Assembly: GCF_900116205.1 (NCBI RefSeq)
Contig: NZ_FOZS01000002.1
Span: forward strand, 496,001 to 560,000
Direction of reading: 5' to 3'
Length of the DNA: 64,000 bases
DNA from: Halostagnicola kamekurae
GTDB lineage: Archaea; Halobacteriota; Halobacteria; Halobacteriales; Natrialbaceae
How positions within the stretch are numbered: position 1 is the first letter of the stretch; each line of letters begins with the position of its first letter. Below the pieces are notes generated by a model that ran no database searches, had not been told where the DNA came from, and saw nothing but the letters and a program-made list of their open reading frames with translations. The position numbers and the translations under genes were made by a program. Positions 18,578-28,591 of the stretch are shown here, in pieces.

Positions 18578-18881
18578 AGTGCCAGACCGCCGTGCTTAAG
18601 CGTGGCGAGTTTCGACGATTTCCCCTCGAGTGTGGGTCGTCGGGAGAGTTTGAGTCGCCGTCGGGAGAGTGAGTCGTCGCCGACGACGCGCGCCCATCGT
18701 CGAGTTCGCACGGTGGGTGAGGACGGATCTGACAGCGCCACCTCTCGAGACCGCTTTCTGGGGTGGACTCTTCTCGAGAAAACGGCGGGGAGAGCGCGTC
18801 TCGGTACCGACTGTGCCAGCTACCGTATGGAGAAAGTATATCAGTGCCAATCCCTTCGAAACAGGTACTGAATAGCATTCT
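18578..18881. other. Divergent intergenic region nadM/lonB with 12-bp direct repeat
   Basis: This 304-bp gap holds no convincing gene. CGTCGGGAGAGT occurs at 18638-18649 and 18659-18670, exactly 21 bp apart (two helical turns). An AGTATATC element at about 18835-18842 is a plausible lonB TATA box, about 40 bp ahead of its ATG. Confidence 0.55.
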
Positions 18882-21119
18882 ATGAGTAACGACACGAATG
18901 TTGACGACCCTCCCGAAGAACCCCTGCAACCGCCGACGGCGGACGATCAGGGAGCGGGCGAGTCGCTCGAGGGGAGCGGCGACGATCCCGACGGGGACCC
19001 CGCGGACGTTCGCGACACCAGCGATTCGACGGGTGGGGGAATCAACACAAACGACGAAAACCGAGGCGATCGCTCCGATCAGAGCGGGCCCGGCGACGGG
19101 AGCGGCGGCTTCGGCGAGGATGGCGACGGGACACAGACCGACGAGGAAGACGACATCGAGACCGTCGAAGACCTCGGGAGCTCGGTCGACGTCGACCCCG
19201 GCGTCGAGATCGACGAATCGATCGCGGAGGACGACCTGCTCGGCGGGCTCCAGATCGAGTCGACCGCCGACATCGAGGTTCCCGATCGACTGGTCGATCA
19301 GGTGATCGGGCAGGACGAAGCGCGGGACATCATCATCAAGGCGGCCAAACAGCGCCGGCACGTGATGATGATCGGCTCGCCCGGGACCGGCAAGTCCATG
19401 CTGGCGAAGGCGATGAGTCAGTTGCTGCCTCGAGAGGATCTCCAGGACGTTCTCGTCTATCACAACCCCGACGACGGCAACGAGCCGAAGGTCCGGACGG
19501 TGCCGGCCGGAAAGGGCGAACAGATCATCGACGCGCACAAGGAAGAAGCCCGAAAGCGCAACCAGATGCGGTCGATCCTGATGTGGATCATCATCGCGAT
19601 CGTCATCGGGTACACGATCCTCTCCGGCGCGAGTCCCCTGCTCGGGATCATCGCGGCCGTGGTCATCTGGCTGTTCTTCAGGTACACCTCCCGCGGCACG
19701 GACGCGATGGTGCCGAACATGATCGTCGACAACAGCGACCAGCGAACCGCTCCGTTCGAGGACGCGACGGGCGCTCACGCCGGCGCGCTGCTGGGCGACG
19801 TTCGCCACGACCCGTTCCAGTCCGGCGGCATGGAGACCCCGAGCCACGACCGCGTGGAACCCGGCGGGATCCACAAGTCGAACAAGGGCGTGCTGTTCGT
19901 CGACGAGATCAACACCCTCGACGTCCGGACCCAGCAGAAGCTGATGACGGCGATCCAGGAGGGCGAGTTCGCGATCACCGGCCAGTCCGAGCGCTCCTCG
20001 GGCGCGATGGTCCAGACCGAACCCGTCCCCTGTGACTTCGTCATGGTCGCCGCAGGGAACATGGACGCGATGGAGAACATGCACCCAGCGCTCCGGTCCC
20101 GTATCAAGGGGTACGGATACGAGGTCTACATGGACGACACCATCGAGGAGACGCCCGAAATGCGTCGCAAGTACGTCCGATTCATCGCCCAGGAGATCGA
20201 ACGCGACGGCCGGCTTCCGCACTTCAACCGTGAAGCCGCAAAAGAGGTCATCCTCGAGGCCAAACGCCGCGCGGGTCGCAAGGACCACCTCTCCTTGCTC
20301 ATGCGAGAACTCGGCGGCCTCGTCCGCGTCGCGGGTGACATCGCCCGTGCGGACGACCGCGAGTTCACCAACCGCGAGGACGTCCTGCAGGCCAAAGACC
20401 GCTCGCGCTCGATCGAACAGCAACTCGCCGACGACTACATCGAACGGCGCAAGGACTACGAACTGCAGGTCACCGAAGACGGCGTCGAAGGCCGCGTCAA
20501 CGGCCTCGCGGTTATGGGCCAGGATTCGGGTATCATGCTCCCCGTCATGGCCGAAATCGCGCCGGCCCAGGGGCCGGGACAGGTCATCGCGACCGGCCAG
20601 TTGAAGGAGATGGCCGAGGAATCGGTCCAGAACGTCTCGGCGATCATCAAGAAGTTCTCCGACGTCAACCTCTCGGAGAAGGACGTTCACATCCAGTTCG
20701 TCCAGGCCGGCCAGCAGGGCGTCGACGGCGACTCCGCCTCCATCACGGTGGCGACGGCCGTCATCTCCGCTCTGGAGGACATCCCGGTCGACCAGACCGT
20801 TGCGATGACCGGGTCGCTCTCGGTCCGCGGTGACGTCCTCCCGGTCGGGGGCGTGACCCACAAGATCGAGGCCGCCGCGAAAGCCGGCTGTGACAAGGTC
20901 ATCATCCCCGAGACGAACGAACAGGACGTGATGATTGAAGACGAGTACGAGGACATGATCGAGATCATCCCGTGCTCGAACATCAGCGAAGTGCTCGAGG
21001 TCGCGTTGATCGGCCAGCCCGAGAAGGACTCGCTGCTCAACCGCCTCAAGCAGATCACCGAATCGGCGTTCGATCCGCAGGTCTCCCAGACCGGCAGCTC
21101 GAACCCGAATCCCCAATAG
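18882..21119 (+). CDS. lonB: Membrane-bound ATP-dependent protease LonB
   Basis: This 745-residue protein is the archaeal Lon. After an acidic, disordered N-terminus (about 110 residues) comes an AAA+ domain with Walker A GSPGTGKS (165-172), two membrane helices inserted at about 232-270, Walker B LFVDEIN (about 337), and a C-terminal protease domain with the Ser618/Lys661 dyad (DGDSAS and GGVTHK). It degrades misfolded and regulatory proteins at the membrane; in haloarchaea LonB is known to control carotenoid levels and to be essential. The next gene starts at the base after its stop codon. Confidence 0.95.
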   Translation: MSNDTNVDDPPEEPLQPPTADDQGAGESLEGSGDDPDGDPADVRDTSDSTGGGINTNDENRGDRSDQSGPGDGSGGFGEDGDGTQTDEEDDIETVEDLGSSVDVDPGVEIDESIAEDDLLGGLQIESTADIEVPDRLVDQVIGQDEARDIIIKAAKQRRHVMMIGSPGTGKSMLAKAMSQLLPREDLQDVLVYHNPDDGNEPKVRTVPAGKGEQIIDAHKEEARKRNQMRSILMWIIIAIVIGYTILSGASPLLGIIAAVVIWLFFRYTSRGTDAMVPNMIVDNSDQRTAPFEDATGAHAGALLGDVRHDPFQSGGMETPSHDRVEPGGIHKSNKGVLFVDEINTLDVRTQQKLMTAIQEGEFAITGQSERSSGAMVQTEPVPCDFVMVAAGNMDAMENMHPALRSRIKGYGYEVYMDDTIEETPEMRRKYVRFIAQEIERDGRLPHFNREAAKEVILEAKRRAGRKDHLSLLMRELGGLVRVAGDIARADDREFTNREDVLQAKDRSRSIEQQLADDYIERRKDYELQVTEDGVEGRVNGLAVMGQDSGIMLPVMAEIAPAQGPGQVIATGQLKEMAEESVQNVSAIIKKFSDVNLSEKDVHIQFVQAGQQGVDGDSASITVATAVISALEDIPVDQTVAMTGSLSVRGDVLPVGGVTHKIEAAAKAGCDKVIIPETNEQDVMIEDEYEDMIEIIPCSNISEVLEVALIGQPEKDSLLNRLKQITESAFDPQVSQTGSSNPNPQ

Positions 21120-22202
21120 ATGCCCAATTGGACGGCGTTCGCCGGCGGAACGATCGCCGTCCTCGTCGTGTTGCTGATTCTTTCGCACCTCACGCAGTCC
21201 GCCTTCGAGGAGACGACGGATTCCGCGGAAGCGACCGATCGATCGGACTTTTCGACCGACTCGAGCGACGACGGCGAGGAGTTCGTCGGCGAACCGATCG
21301 AACGCGAGACGCCCTCGAGCGGCGTCCACGACGATCGCACCGCCGCCGACCGGCTGACCGATACCGGCGAAGATCGCACGAGGCCGAACGCCCTCGGGAC
21401 CGAGGACGGGTCGTCCTCGAGCGCTGACGACCGGCCCACCGCCGGACGACGCTCGGAGGCATCTCGAGGAGATGCGGAGTCGTCGCGGGGAAGCGCTGAA
21501 TCATCTCGGGAACGCGCTGAACCGTCGCAAGCGGAGTCACCGAGAGGCGAGCCGCCCGCGACGGAGTCGACGCCGTCCGATCCGTCGGAGCTGTCGACGG
21601 GAATGCTCCTGGCCAACGTCGCGCTCTCGCAGGGGCTCTTCGCGGTCGTGCTGGTCGGAGCCGCTATCTACACCGACATTCCGCTCGAGGCGCTCGGGCT
21701 CGAGATTTCTCGCTCGTGGCTGTTTGCCGGGCTCGCCCTCGGTACGGGCTTTGGAATCGCACTCTACGTCGGAAACGAGATCGCCGCGGCGGTCTCGACG
21801 TGGGTCGGCTTCGAGCACGACGAGGACCTCCGGGACATGCTGGGGCCGGATTCGATCGCCGACTGGATCGCCCTCCTGGCGTTCGTCCTGCCGATCATCG
21901 CCGTCTTCGAGGAGTTGCTCTTCCGGGCAGCGCTGATCGGCGTCTTCGAGGCGGGATTCGATATCTCGCCGTGGCTGCTCGCCGTCGTCTCTTCGATCGC
22001 CTTCGGCCTCGGTCACGGCATGCAGGGGTCGGTCGGCATCCTCGTGACCGGCGCGCTGGGGTTCGCGCTCGCGGCGGCGTTCGTCCTCACCGGAAACCTG
22101 CTTGTCGTCGTCGTCGCCCACTACCTGATCAACGCACTCGAGTTCGTCGTCCACGAGGGGCTCGACTTCGAGTGGGCCGCGGTGCTCGAGCGCGGCGGCT
22201 GA
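21120..22202 (+). CDS. CPBP-family intramembrane protease
   Basis: This 360-residue protein has an N-terminal membrane helix (residues about 5-25), then about 135 residues of acidic low-complexity sequence with repeated SSRGSAESSRERAE-like blocks, then a bundle of about seven helices. The CPBP motif EELLFR starts at E264-E265, followed by FGLGHG and the YLINALEF helix that carries further active-site residues. CPBP enzymes are Rce1-like glutamic proteases. The ATG directly abuts the lonB stop, so the two are almost certainly cotranscribed and translationally coupled. Confidence 0.88.
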   Translation: MPNWTAFAGGTIAVLVVLLILSHLTQSAFEETTDSAEATDRSDFSTDSSDDGEEFVGEPIERETPSSGVHDDRTAADRLTDTGEDRTRPNALGTEDGSSSSADDRPTAGRRSEASRGDAESSRGSAESSRERAEPSQAESPRGEPPATESTPSDPSELSTGMLLANVALSQGLFAVVLVGAAIYTDIPLEALGLEISRSWLFAGLALGTGFGIALYVGNEIAAAVSTWVGFEHDEDLRDMLGPDSIADWIALLAFVLPIIAVFEELLFRAALIGVFEAGFDISPWLLAVVSSIAFGLGHGMQGSVGILVTGALGFALAAAFVLTGNLLVVVVAHYLINALEFVVHEGLDFEWAAVLERGG

Positions 22203-22274
22203 CGGCTCCGCGCCCGCGGCGATAGCCCCACGAAACCCTCGAAAGCTAAGGCGGCGGCGTCCCTCGAGTGAGCC

Positions 22275-22622
22275 ATGGTGGAACTCGAGGGCGCGTCCCG
22301 GCCGGTCGCGGTCGGCGTCGGGCTCTACTTTCTGTTGCTCGTGGTCGGATCGGTCGGGAACGTTGCGCTGGCGCTCGTCGCCGCACAGGTGGTGTTCGGC
22401 GCGATCGCGATCGGGATCGGCGCGCTTCTGGCGCGACAGGCGAGCCACTCGCGGCTGATTGCGGGTGCCGCGGGGGCGCTGATCGCCGGCGGCCTCGCGC
22501 AGTTCGGCTGGTTGCTCTCGGGAGAACAGCTACTCAACCTGCTCGCGTCGCTGCTGGTGACGATCGGCATCGGACTCTACCTGTTTCTGGTGTGGAATGC
22601 GCCGCAGGCGAGCCCGGAATAA
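22275..22622 (+). CDS. Small four-TM membrane protein
   Basis: This 115-residue protein has four hydrophobic segments (about residues 12-30, 32-50, 60-80 and 85-105) and no obvious catalytic motif. It lies 72 bp downstream of the CPBP gene on the same strand and might belong to the same transcript. I do not recognise a family. Confidence 0.65.
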   Translation: MVELEGASRPVAVGVGLYFLLLVVGSVGNVALALVAAQVVFGAIAIGIGALLARQASHSRLIAGAAGALIAGGLAQFGWLLSGEQLLNLLASLLVTIGIGLYLFLVWNAPQASPE

Positions 22623-22653
22623 GTTCGGCTCGGTTCGGTTCGTCCCCTCTCGC

Positions 22654-23124
22654 TTACAGGTTCTCGAGTGACCGAAGCTTCTGTTCGACGTCCGGCGGCG
22701 CGGCGCTCGGACCGTCCCTGATCCGGTGGTCGGGGATGAGAATCGGAGCCGGGTTCTCCGCCAGCGCGGTTCGAACGAGGGTCAGATCTTCCTGTTCTTC
22801 CGGATCGAGGTCGGGAGTCATTCGAGCGAGTCCAGCCACGTCGATGCTCTCCCCGTAGGGGATCGTCTCGACCTGTTCTAACACCGTGCGCTGGTCGGTC
22901 GGAACGGTGAGCGCGACGGTCACGTCCGAGAAGTCCGGTTCCTCGAGCCCGTCGAGGTACGCGTCGATCTCCTCGAGTATCGGGTGGTCCGATTCGGCGT
23001 CCTCGTCGGGCGTCGACGGAAACGTGACCCGCAACACGCGCCCGCTCGCGACCCCAATCTGGACGAATCGCTCGAGATACGGCGACTCGCGCGCGTAGAT
23101 CCCCGCGTCAGTGACGTCCTTCAT
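22654..23124 (-). CDS. MGMT/alkyltransferase-like protein lacking the active-site cysteine
   Basis: This 156-residue protein aligns in layout with O6-alkylguanine-DNA alkyltransferases: [15 protein letters not shown] (helix-turn-helix entry), then [12 protein letters not shown]. In true MGMT this reads PCHRV, and the Cys accepts the alkyl group. Here residue 132 is Asp, so it cannot repair by self-alkylation. Alkyltransferase-like (ATL) proteins with a replaced Cys bind alkylated bases and pass them to excision repair, a likely role. The start at 23124 is taken because the longer frame is rich in Arg/Ser shadow residues. Confidence 0.75.
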   Translation of the reverse strand: MKDVTDAGIYARESPYLERFVQIGVASGRVLRVTFPSTPDEDAESDHPILEEIDAYLDGLEEPDFSDVTVALTVPTDQRTVLEQVETIPYGESIDVAGLARMTPDLDPEEQEDLTLVRTALAENPAPILIPDHRIRDGPSAAPPDVEQKLRSLENL

Positions 23125-23185
23125 ACGTTCCCTTCGTAGCGGGGTGGACTTGAATATTCGCCAGCCACGGCGCAATGGCGCAAGC

Positions 23186-23215
23186 CTTATGTACACATCA
23201 GTACGTCGGTGTACA
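23186..23215 (+). promoter_or_regulatory. trpCBA promoter with two TGTACA boxes
   Basis: TGTACA occurs at 23190-23195 and again at 23210-23215, exactly 20 bp apart, with a further GTAC between them. The flanks make the dyad GTACAC-N12-GTGTAC. The TATA-like CTTATGTA (23186-23193) overlaps the first box and lies about 26-33 bp ahead of the trpC ATG. The arrangement looks like an operator that would block the promoter. TGTACA is the known TRP box of the methanogen regulator TrpY; binding by a TrpY homologue here is inference. Confidence 0.6.
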
Positions 23216-23218
23216 ATA

Positions 23219-24033
23219 ATGAACTCCGAAAGCGACGTCGCACCCGCGGTCCAGTCCATCCTCGAGGCCGCCCGGGAGCGAGGCCGGGGCGAGGGCGACG
23301 ACGGGACGCGGTCATCCGGCGGGCAACCGTCCGCCAGCGACGGTCGAATCTCCGTCGAGGCGCGTTCGCTGCCCGACGCGATAGAGCGGGCCGAACGCGA
23401 CGGTCGAGTGCCGGTGATCGCCGAGGTCAAGCCGACGAGTCCGACCAGCGACGGGACACGAGCGGAAGACCCCGTCGAACTGGCCGAAGCGATGGTCGAG
23501 GGCGGCGCGAGCGCGATTTCGGTGTTGACCGAACCGACTCATTTCGAGGGGTCGCCGGAGTCGCTACGGCGGGTCCGCGAGGCCGTCGACGTCCCCGTGC
23601 TTCGGAAGGATTTCGTCCTTCGAGAAGAACAGATGGACGTGGTCGAAGCCGACCTCGTCCTGTTGATCGCGCGGTTCGTCGACGACCTGTCGGCGCTGGT
23701 CAAAGCGGCCCGCGACCGCGGCTTTCAGCCGCTTGTCGAGGTCCACGACGCCGCGGAACTCGAGGCGGCCCTCGAGGCCGACGCATCGATCGTCGGCGTG
23801 AACAACCGCGACCTGACGAAACTCGAGGTCGATCTCGGCACGTTCGAAGAAGTTGCGCCCGCGGTTCCGGAGGACGTGACGCTGATCGCAGAAAGCGGCG
23901 TCTCGGACCCGGCGGACGTCCGCCGGATGCGCGAGGCGGGTGCCGACGCGCTGTTGATCGGCAGCGCGATCATGGATCACGCGAACGCGGGCGAGGTCGA
24001 CATCGCGGAGAACACCCGGAGACTGACACGAAC

Positions 24034-24037
<4 letters not shown>
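23219..24037 (+). CDS. trpC: Indole-3-glycerol phosphate synthase
   Basis: This 272-residue TIM-barrel enzyme converts CdRP to indole-3-glycerol phosphate in tryptophan synthesis. [15 protein letters not shown] and [26 protein letters not shown] are the substrate-binding loops. VPVLRKDFV carries the catalytic lysine and [13 protein letters not shown] follows. The ATG at 23219 is chosen because the conserved MNSESDVAP start directly follows the promoter dyad. Its stop overlaps the trpB ATG (ATGA). Confidence 0.95.
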
Positions 24038-25331
<1,294 letters not shown>

Positions 25332-25332
<1 letters not shown>

Positions 25333-26225
25333 TGGGAGACGATTCCGCGGACGCGACCGGCGAGTCCGGCAGCGGCGATTCTCGAACCGGAGCGGACGCC
25401 ATCGCGACGGCGTTCGACGGCGGTAGGGCGTTCGTCCCGTACCTCGCCGTCGGCGACCCGAGCTACGAGGCCTCCCTCGAGTACGTCGAGGCGCTGGCCC
25501 GGGGCGGCGCGGACCTGATCGAACTCGGGCTGCCGTTCTCGGAGCCGATGGCCGAAGGGCCGACGATTCAGGGAGCGGTGACGCGCGCGCTCGAGGCCGG
25601 GATGACGCCCGACCGCTTCTTCGAGTTCGTCTCCGAGCTCGACGTCGACGTGCCGCTGGTCTGTATGACCTACTACAACCTGATCTATCAGTACGGCTCC
25701 TCCGACGGCCCGCGCTCGTTCGTCGAACGCGCCGCCGAGGTCGGCCTCGAGGGATTCGTCGTTCCCGACCTGCCCGCCGAGGAGGCCGGGCCGCTCCGGG
25801 AGGCCTGCGACGAGTTCGGACTCGACCTGATCTTCATCGTCGCGCCGACGACCCGCGGCGACCGTCTCGAGCGGATGATGGAACGCGTCTCGGGATACGT
25901 CTACGTGCAGGCCCGACTCGGCGCGACCGGCGCGCGCGACGACGTCTCCGACCAGACCGGCGAGAGCCTCGAGCGACTCGCAGACTGGGAGATCCCGAAG
26001 GCGGTCGGGTTCGGGATCAAGACCGGCGAGCACGCAGAACGCATCGCCGCGGCCGGTGCCGACGGGATCATCGTCGGGAGCGCGCTCGTCGACATCGTCG
26101 CCGAGGGCCACGAAGACGACCGCCCCGTCGAGGAGACCGCGGCTCGACTCGAGGAGAAAGCTCGAGAACTCAAGGCGGGCGCGCGCCGCGGCGCGGAAAG
26201 CCTGCCAGAACCAGAACATCCATAA
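25332..26225 (+). CDS. trpA: Tryptophan synthase alpha subunit
   Basis: This 297-residue TIM barrel cleaves indole-3-glycerol phosphate and channels indole to Trp[22 protein letters not shown] holds one catalytic Glu, [12 protein letters not shown] the catalytic Asp region, and [12 protein letters not shown] the phosphate site. A short Gly/Ser/Asp-rich N-terminal extension precedes the fold. It is the third gene of the overlapping trpCBA unit; the ADH synthase gene starts 24 bp later and may be read through. Confidence 0.95.
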
Positions 26226-26249
26226 CTCGAAGCTTGCTACAGAACCACA

Positions 26250-27044
26250 ATGACTACCGGAACTGACGCGCGACTCGACAGGATCGGGACGGACGGCAAC
26301 TACGTCATCGTCCCGATGGACCACGGCATCACACTGGGTCCGGTGACGGGCCTCAAAGACATCGAATCGACCATCGACGCGGTGACACGCGGCGGCGCGG
26401 ACGCCGTCCTGACACAGAAGGGAATCGCCCCCCGCGTCCACGAGAACAAAAACGAGAAGGGATACATCGTCCATCTCAACGCCTCTACTTCTATCGGCCC
26501 GGATTCGAACGACAAACGCCTCACCGGCACCGTCGAAGACGCGATTCGGGTCGGCGCGGACGCCGTCTCCTTTCACATCAACGTCGGATCGAACCACGAG
26601 CCCGACCAGATAACGCAACTCTCGGAGGTAACTTCCGAGGCCGCACGCTACGGAATTCCCGTCCTCGCGATGGCCTACGCGCGCGGCCCGGACGTCGACG
26701 GCGCGGATCCCGAGGCCCTCGGCCACGCGGTTCGACTCGCCGAAGAGGTCGGTGCGGACGTCGTCAAGACCGGCTACAGCGGCGACGCCGACAGCTTCGA
26801 ACACGTCTGTGAGTCGACCCGGCTCCCGGTCGTCATCGCCGGCGGATCGAAGGGAACAGACCGAGAGACGATCGGCATGGTCCGGGGCGCGATGGACGCG
26901 GGCGGTGCGGGCATCTCGATGGGGCGCTCGATCTTCCAGCACGAGGACCCCGAGGCCATCGCGACGGCCGTCGCGGGGGTCGTTCACGACGATCTCTCGG
27001 TCGACGAGGCCTTAGAAACCGCCGGGCTCGCGCTCGAGGCCTGA
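26250..27044 (+). CDS. 2-amino-3,7-dideoxy-D-threo-hept-6-ulosonate synthase
   Basis: This 264-residue class I aldolase-like enzyme performs the first step of the archaeal DKFP route to dehydroquinate, replacing DAHP synthase. NYVIVPMDHGITLGPVTGL is the family start, and VVKTGYSGD carries the Schiff-base lysine. VIAGGSKGTDRETI and GAGISMGRSIFQHEDP form the phosphate site. It follows trpA by 24 bp, so aromatic precursor supply is tied to tryptophan synthesis. Confidence 0.9.
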   Translation: MTTGTDARLDRIGTDGNYVIVPMDHGITLGPVTGLKDIESTIDAVTRGGADAVLTQKGIAPRVHENKNEKGYIVHLNASTSIGPDSNDKRLTGTVEDAIRVGADAVSFHINVGSNHEPDQITQLSEVTSEAARYGIPVLAMAYARGPDVDGADPEALGHAVRLAEEVGADVVKTGYSGDADSFEHVCESTRLPVVIAGGSKGTDRETIGMVRGAMDAGGAGISMGRSIFQHEDPEAIATAVAGVVHDDLSVDEALETAGLALEA

Positions 27045-27150
27045 GTCTCGAATCCGTTTTGGCCGTCTCTCCGCTCGAGCAGCGGCGCGTTCGCCGGGCG
27101 AACGGGCGGGACCGAAATCACTACGGTACCCCCGTTCGTTTGCCCCGGCC

Positions 27151-27711
27151 GTGACCGACGGCGAGGCGTTGACGATCGACGACGAGTTGCTCGCTCGAGC
27201 GCGGATCCACGCGAGAGATGTCGATATCGCCGTCGACTTGGGACGCGTCGAGTGGGAGGTCTCGACGCGAGCGCGCCGCCGCGCGGGGGCCTGTCGCTGG
27301 GACCGCGAGCGCGAGGTTGCGACGATCGCCCTCACCCGGCGAGCCTACGAGCGCTACGACTGGGAGGAGTTCGCCGCCGTCGTGCGCCACGAACTCGTCC
27401 ACGCCTGGGAGTTCCAGCAGTTCGGCGAATCGGGCCACGGTCAGCGGTTTCGAGCCCGCGCCGCCGAACTCGACGCGCCGCGACACTGCGAAACGTTCGC
27501 CGAACCGCGGTACGTGATCCGCTGTCTCGCTCCGGACTGCGACTGGGAGGCCCATCGCCACCGCGCGTCCAGCCCCGTGAAAGCGCCGGACAACTACCGC
27601 TGTGGTGACTGCGGGGGCGACTACGAGGTTGAACACGTCGCGAGCGGGCGCACCTGGGACTCCGCGGGCGGGTATGGCGGCGCGAAGGCCGCACTCGAGG
27701 AGGAGTGGTGA
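27151..27711 (+). CDS. SprT-like zinc metalloprotease domain protein
   Basis: This 186-residue protein starts at a GTG. It has the metalloprotease signature HELVH at residues 80-84, a following GHG at about 95-97, and a C-terminal zinc ribbon with C125, C130, C151 and C154. SprT/Spartan-like domains cut proteins cross-linked to DNA; the archaeal members are little studied. It sits inside the aromatic cluster without an evident functional link. Confidence 0.85.
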   Translation: MTDGEALTIDDELLARARIHARDVDIAVDLGRVEWEVSTRARRRAGACRWDREREVATIALTRRAYERYDWEEFAAVVRHELVHAWEFQQFGESGHGQRFRARAAELDAPRHCETFAEPRYVIRCLAPDCDWEAHRHRASSPVKAPDNYRCGDCGGDYEVEHVASGRTWDSAGGYGGAKAALEEEW

Positions 27712-27778
27712 CTGGTCAGACGAGGAACGCGACGACCGTTCTCACAAGACTTTATTTGCTCGTTCGTCTCCTTCCGGT

Positions 27779-28459
27779 ATGAGAGTCCTCGATCTGATGC
27801 TCGGCCGGGACGGCGACGACGCCGACGGCGATCCGGCGCGCTTTACGAGCGATCGCTACGACGTGACCTACACCGTCTCAGCGGACAGTCACGAGATCGC
27901 CTACGCTGTTCCGGTCCGTCGGGCCGAACTCGAGGCATTCGCCGATCTGGTCGACCTAGAGCGCGAGACGCCCTACGCGGACGATGACGAGGAATCGCCC
28001 GCGGCGTCGCTCGAGTCCGTCCTCGAGGGCGAGGCGATCGATGCGGACGCGTGGATCGAACGGATGCAAGCGCCCCGACAGACGGTCGAACCGGTGCTCG
28101 AGCGCTGGCTGGAACTCGTCGACGAGGCCGACCCCGCTGGCGACGGAGCGGGCTCGAGCGAGGCCACCGAGGCGGCCGACTCAGATGCGGGGGACGACGC
28201 GACCGGAACGGACGCCAGTGCGTCGGATCGCGAGGGCGCCTCGCCGGTCGAGATCGTCTACCTCCCCGTCGAAACCGAGTCGGCGTTCGCGGCGTTCTTT
28301 CAGACGTGTCGCAAACGGGCCGAGCAAGAGCACGATCCGTTCGAACTCCCAGACGACATCGAGACCGCCGCGAGCGTGCTCACGAAGATCAGGCGGGCGA
28401 GCGACCGGCCGGAAAACCGCGTCGTCGTCAACAGGGACTACGTTCCGGACCTGAGCTGA
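27779..28459 (+). CDS. Haloarchaeal conserved hypothetical protein
   Basis: This 226-residue acidic protein has an N-terminal domain (MRVLDLMLGRDGDDAD ... YTVSADSHEIAYAVPV), a low-complexity Asp/Ala/Ser linker at about 125-155, and a second part (VEIVYLPVETESAFAAFFQTCRKRAEQEHDPFELPDDIE). It has no membrane helix or known motif. I do not recognise a function. A TATA-like TTTATTTG lies about 30 bp ahead of the ATG at 27779. Confidence 0.65.
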   Translation: MRVLDLMLGRDGDDADGDPARFTSDRYDVTYTVSADSHEIAYAVPVRRAELEAFADLVDLERETPYADDDEESPAASLESVLEGEAIDADAWIERMQAPRQTVEPVLERWLELVDEADPAGDGAGSSEATEAADSDAGDDATGTDASASDREGASPVEIVYLPVETESAFAAFFQTCRKRAEQEHDPFELPDDIETAASVLTKIRRASDRPENRVVVNRDYVPDLS

Positions 28460-28591
28460 CGGTCGCAAAGCGGGTTCCAGACCGCTCGCCGACGGCCGCC
28501 AAGCAGATCCAAGACCTGTCGCTGCCGACCAATTTTCACACGCGCACGTGCCTTTCCCGGATCCGTCGGTATGGTCTCCGAACGACCGCGT

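Noticed and set aside
18042-21329. A 1095-codon open frame on the strand opposite lonB
   Set aside because: It is rich in Arg, Asp, His and Val in the pattern produced by reading a GC-rich acidic gene backwards, and covers lonB, whose domains and active sites are unmistakable.
22654-23430. Longer version of the ATL-like protein starting at 23430
   Set aside because: The extra residues are shadow-like, overlap the trpC gene and would read through the trpC promoter dyad.
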